Below are positions 61,148-64,000 of a stretch of 64,000 nucleotides of DNA, piece by piece. A program made the translations under genes and the position numbers. Where the stretch lies: positions 2,658,501 to 2,722,500 of the forward strand of contig NZ_LR134386.1 of the NCBI RefSeq assembly GCF_900637665.1. Direction: 5' to 3'. This DNA comes from Chryseobacterium nakagawai. GTDB taxonomy: Bacteria > Bacteroidota > Bacteroidia > Flavobacteriales > Weeksellaceae. Under the pieces are notes generated by a model. The model saw nothing but the letters and a program-made list of their open reading frames with translations, was not told the DNA's origin and made no database searches. The stretch's first letter is position 1. Each line of letters opens with the position of its first letter.

Positions 61148-62332
61148 TTATTTCCTTACAAAACTTGCAACGTCACTTTCAGAAACAGTGTTTCCACCAA
61201 GAATAATCAATCTTTCCACAACATTCCTTAGCTCTCTGATATTTCCAGTCCATGAAAGAGCTTTTAAAGCATCAATAGCTTTATCATCAAACTTTTTCAT
61301 AGCAGTACCATGCTCATCAGCAATCATACCGGAGAAATGTTCAACCAATAATTTGATGTCGTCTTTTCTGTCATCCAATGGGGGAACATAAATTTCAATC
61401 ACAGAAAGTCTGTGGTAAAGATCTTCTCTGAATTTCCCTTCCTCAATCTCTTTCTGCATATTTTTGTTTGTTGCTGCAATGACTCTCACATCAACTTTTA
61501 TCTCTTTGTCGCTTCCGACAGGAGATACTTTACTTTCCTGAAGAGCTCTCAATACCTTAGCCTGAGCAATAAGACTCATATCTCCAATTTCATCAAGGAA
61601 GATCGTTCCTCCGTTAGCCTGTTCAAATTTCCCCTGCTTGTCTTTAATAGCACCCGTGAAAGAACCTTTCACATGCCCGAAAAGTTCAGATTCAATAAGC
61701 TCAGACGGGATAGCAGCACAGTTTACCTCTACCATTGGTCCTCTTGCACGCTCACTTTGATTGTGAATGGCGTGAGCTACCAATTCCTTTCCGGCACCGT
61801 TGGGTCCTGTAATCAAAACTCTGGCGTCAGAAACTGCTACCTTTTCGATCATATCCTGAATCTTCTGCAGGGCAGGAGAGTTCCCGATCATCTGGTATTT
61901 TTTATTTACTTTTCTCTTTAACGTTTTATTTTCAGTCTGAAGGTTTTTGTTTTCTTTCTTCAGAGATTCTTTTGCTAAAGCATTTTTTACGCTTGTAATA
62001 AGCCTGTTGATATCAATAGGCTTAGAAATAAAATCGTATGCACCCTCTTTCAGGCAGGAAACGGCAGAATCAATGTCTGCATGGCCTGAAATCATGATAA
62101 ATGTTGTTTCAGGTTTTAATAAGAGACTCTGCTTCAAAAGCTCAGTTCCTGAAAGTTTAGGCATTTTGATATCAGAGATCACCAACGCGAAATCTTCTTT
62201 TTCTATCTGTTTGTAACCTTCAAGGCCATCTTCGGCGATAACAAATTCATAATCTGTAAGTTCGTCAGAAAGAATACTGTGAAGTACTCCTGAGATTGCT
62301 TTTTCGTCTTCTACTATAAGGATTTTTTGCAT
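61148..62332 (-). CDS. Sigma-54-dependent response regulator lacking a DNA-binding domain
   Basis: A 394-residue cytosolic regulator: receiver domain (1-120; phospho-acceptor D54 in ISDIKMP, K104 in SKPID), coiled-coil linker (about 121-145, KKENKNLQTENKTLKRKV), and an AAA+ sigma-54-activating ATPase (about 148-385) with Walker A GPNGAGKE (176-183), GSFTGA loop (223-228) and Walker B TIFLDEIG (243-250). It stops at VSESDVASFVRK, where NtrC-type proteins would continue with a Fis helix-turn-helix. The GAFTGA loop has S in place of A. The histidine kinase partner is not in the window. The ATG follows TAAATTTG by 5 bp. Confidence 0.93.
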   Translation of the reverse strand: MQKILIVEDEKAISGVLHSILSDELTDYEFVIAEDGLEGYKQIEKEDFALVISDIKMPKLSGTELLKQSLLLKPETTFIMISGHADIDSAVSCLKEGAYDFISKPIDINRLITSVKNALAKESLKKENKNLQTENKTLKRKVNKKYQMIGNSPALQKIQDMIEKVAVSDARVLITGPNGAGKELVAHAIHNQSERARGPMVEVNCAAIPSELIESELFGHVKGSFTGAIKDKQGKFEQANGGTIFLDEIGDMSLIAQAKVLRALQESKVSPVGSDKEIKVDVRVIAATNKNMQKEIEEGKFREDLYHRLSVIEIYVPPLDDRKDDIKLLVEHFSGMIADEHGTAMKKFDDKAIDALKALSWTGNIRELRNVVERLIILGGNTVSESDVASFVRK

Positions 62333-62337
62333 AGTCG

Positions 62338-62370
62338 CAAATTTAAATTTTTTGTTTCAATTATTAGCAA
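62338..62370 (-). promoter_or_regulatory. Promoter of the sigma-54 regulator gene, abutting its ATG
   Basis: On the minus strand TAAATTTG followed by C (62338-62345) with TTG at 62368-62370, 22 bp apart. Only 5 bp separate it from the ATG at 62332, so a leaderless or near-leaderless mRNA is expected. Confidence 0.68.
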
Positions 62371-62388
62371 AAACTGTACCTAAATATT

Positions 62389-63048
62389 CTATTGGGAATA
62401 GTCTCTTCTTCCAAAAATTGCAGATCCTACCCTTACAGAGTTGGCTCCACATTCAATAGCCACTGGGAAATCATCACTCATTCCCATTGATAATGTTTTT
62501 AAAGGCTTTAGTTGATTTAATTCATCAAAAAGGGCTTTTAAAGTTAAAAATTCTTTCTTCACCTGTTGCTCATTATCCGTAAAAGTTGCCATTCCCATCA
62601 ATCCTGTAATTTCAATATCAGGGAATTTTCCATCAATATATTGTTGGAAAATTGCTTGAGCTTCTGAGACATCAAGCCCGAATTTACTTTCCTCTGCAGC
62701 AATTTTTACCTGAAGTAATACCTTAATACGTCTATTGTTTTTGCCTGCCTCCTTGTTAATTTCAGCCAATAGCTTTTCTGAATCTACACTTTGGATGGTA
62801 TCTATGAATGGAGCAATATATTTTACTTTGTTGGTCTGCAGATGCCCGATCAGGTGCCATTGAATATCCTGAGGCAGAAGAGGCGCTTTTTCCATCAATT
62901 CCTGAACCTTGTTTTCTCCAAAGACTCTTTGGCCAAGATCATAAACCTCCTGAATAGCAAAAACCGGATGCGTTTTTGAAACGGCAACCAGTTGAACGTG
63001 TGACATAAGCTGATCCTGTATCGCTTTATAATTTTCCTTAATACTCAT
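62389..63048 (-). CDS. YggS/PROSC family PLP-homeostasis protein
   Basis: A 219-residue cytosolic single-domain alanine-racemase-like barrel that binds pyridoxal phosphate and helps PLP supply; it has no known catalysis. PLP lysine is K25 in LVAVSKTHP. GQRVFGENKVQELMEKA, WHLIGHLQTNKVKYI, LSMGMSDDFPVAIECGANSVRVGSAIFG are family signatures. Full length. Its own upstream GAAATTTG on the minus strand misses the -7 consensus by one or two bases, so the promoter is uncertain. Confidence 0.94.
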   Translation of the reverse strand: MSIKENYKAIQDQLMSHVQLVAVSKTHPVFAIQEVYDLGQRVFGENKVQELMEKAPLLPQDIQWHLIGHLQTNKVKYIAPFIDTIQSVDSEKLLAEINKEAGKNNRRIKVLLQVKIAAEESKFGLDVSEAQAIFQQYIDGKFPDIEITGLMGMATFTDNEQQVKKEFLTLKALFDELNQLKPLKTLSMGMSDDFPVAIECGANSVRVGSAIFGRRDYSQ

Positions 63049-63096
63049 AAATGCAAATTTCTGAAATTTAGTGTAAGGTTCAAAGTCTAAAATGAT

Positions 63097-63129
63097 AGAA
63101 AACAGGTTTTTCTTGTGAAGAACCTGTTT
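63097..63129 (-). terminator. Terminator of the polysaccharide deacetylase gene
   Basis: 13-bp stem AAACAGGTTTTTC/GAAGAACCTGTTT (one T-G pair) with loop TTGT; on the minus strand it continues TTCTATCATTTT. It lies 23 bp after the stop at 63153. Confidence 0.75.
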
Positions 63130-63152
63130 AATCTATTCTTTAAATTTCTGAA

Positions 63153-64000
63153 CTAATTCAATATTTCATTGATTTTCGGATACTGTGAAATCTTTCTGAA
63201 AACAAACTTGTTGCTTTTCTGTAGCTTTTCAATAAACAAATCCAATTCGTTAATAGAATCCGTATCTCTCAGATATTGGTCATGAGTAAGGAAAACAAGG
63301 TGTCTTGAAGTTTTTTCAAGATCATTTAAAAAAATGCTGTCAACTTTTTTCAGCATGGCTTCATGACTCCCTTTTAATGTCATCTTGTGAGTAGGCCTCC
63401 ATTCCAGATCCCAACCAATAACTTTGTATCCTGCTCTTTTAAGGCCATCTGCCGCAGTGGTGGAGCTTTTGATATCTGTTACATTAATATTGTTAAGCCT
63501 CCAGATGTTTCTCCCAGGAGTTCTTGCTATTTTATTGTGAAGCTTCAGGCTATCTTTAGCAATATCAAAATCGCGGACAACAGCATCTGCAGTTTTATAA
63601 AAATCAGAGTATTTGTTGTGAGCATGGGTGAAGCTGTGGTTGGCCAATTCAATTAAAGGATTTTCTTTTAAAAGTTTAAAATCTTTTTTTTGTTTTGTAC
63701 TTCCATAGGCATGTCTTCCAACCAAAAAAGCGGTGGCACACACATTTCTTTTGTCTAAAATTTTTAAAAGATTTTCTGTTCCCTGATTAGGGCCATCGTC
63801 AAAAGTAAGGTAGATCACTCTTTTATCAGGATCTACGCTTTCATCGTCCATTTTGGGAGCGGTTTCTGCGGTAGGATGTTCCTGTGAACTCAACGTTTCG
63901 TTCACATCATTTTTAAAATTACAGCTGTTTAATACTACTGAAGTTGCACTCATCAATGCAAACATCCCGAGAAAAGCCTTATTTGTTGACTTTCCCGCAA
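63153..64000 (-). CDS. Polysaccharide deacetylase family lipoprotein, 5' end cut by window
   Basis: A carbohydrate esterase family 4 protein, 282 residues visible. The conserved TFDDGP (metal and catalytic aspartates) and HSFTHAH metal site are present, and the RTPGR region follows. The final third (GWDLEWRPTH, RHLVFLTHD) completes the NodB fold. An in-frame ATG at 63965 exists, but the frame stays open to base 64000 with residues typical of a signal (KSTNKAFLGMFALMSATSVVLNSC), so the true start probably lies just outside and the lipobox is LNSC. Likely substrates are acetylated sugars of peptidoglycan or other wall glycans; not decided here. Confidence 0.85.
   Translation of the reverse strand, partial: AGKSTNKAFLGMFALMSATSVVLNSCNFKNDVNETLSSQEHPTAETAPKMDDESVDPDKRVIYLTFDDGPNQGTENLLKILDKRNVCATAFLVGRHAYGSTKQKKDFKLLKENPLIELANHSFTHAHNKYSDFYKTADAVVRDFDIAKDSLKLHNKIARTPGRNIWRLNNINVTDIKSSTTAADGLKRAGYKVIGWDLEWRPTHKMTLKGSHEAMLKKVDSIFLNDLEKTSRHLVFLTHDQYLRDTDSINELDLFIEKLQKSNKFVFRKISQYPKINEILN

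Noticed and set aside
61412..61921. Open frame of 169 codons on the plus strand
   Set aside because: Antisense shadow of the AAA+ domain of the sigma-54 regulator.
1..64000. CRISPR arrays, tRNA or rRNA genes, insertion sequences, prophage genes
   Set aside because: Looked for spaced identical repeats, cloverleaf-type sequences, transposases and phage proteins; none seen by eye. A short or unusual tRNA could still have been missed.

Overview
The window reads as chromosome from a flavobacterium of the Weeksellaceae, most likely Chryseobacterium or a close relative. The base composition is AT-rich. Many promoters carry the Bacteroidetes -7 element TAnnTTTG, several with TTG about 17-23 bp upstream. 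There are SusC/SusD proteins, type IX secretion (T9SS) C-terminal signals, Bacteroidetes-type lipoproteins and many simple stem-loop terminators. I saw no rRNA or tRNA gene, CRISPR array, insertion sequence or prophage. This is inference from content; no database was searched.

Layout. 1-3069: a partial M16 zinc peptidase and a class I aminotransferase on the minus strand. 3190-10285: rsmG, a small lipoprotein, a DUF922 protein, an AddB-like PD-(D/E)XK nuclease and a patatin/outer-membrane-barrel protein on the plus strand. 10459-17180: a minus-strand operon of TonB receptor, DUF4876-like lipoprotein, DUF6850-like outer-membrane protein and di-heme peroxidase. 17637-20996: a T9SS-exported lipase-like hydrolase and glutaryl-CoA dehydrogenase. 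21125-33863: a beta-glucan utilisation locus. A NUDIX-type regulator and an MFS transporter face a SusC-SusD-GH30-GH3-GH16-GH30 operon across a short divergent region that holds a perfect palindrome; a 16-bp stem terminator closes the operon.

33886-46418: fabI, a small helical protein, tag (3-methyladenine glycosylase), a surface protein with YadA-head-like repeats, a three-gene nucleoside phosphorylase operon, a second and larger di-heme peroxidase, a PhoX-like T9SS protein, a leucine-rich-repeat protein, a SUI1-family factor and a secreted HExxH protein. 46574-57162: gpmI, acyl-ACP desaturase, a small HAD-like hydrolase, map with a methyltransferase, an SMR exporter with a Crp-family regulator, era, DoxX and an S9 peptidase. 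57255-64000: a HAD hydrolase divergent from a second Crp-family regulator, a GNAT acetyltransferase, a MATE exporter, a sigma-54 response regulator without a DNA-binding domain, a YggS-type PLP protein and a polysaccharide deacetylase lipoprotein cut by the window edge.

The most coherent systems are the beta-glucan locus and the TonB/DUF4876/DUF6850/peroxidase operon. The first fits binding, cutting and import of beta-1,3/1,6-glucan. The function of the second is unknown; its parts suggest outer-membrane uptake or redox handling of a metal or cofactor. Several intergenic gaps hold short degenerate interspersed repeats. Promoter positions argue for later start codons than the longest reading frames in several genes.
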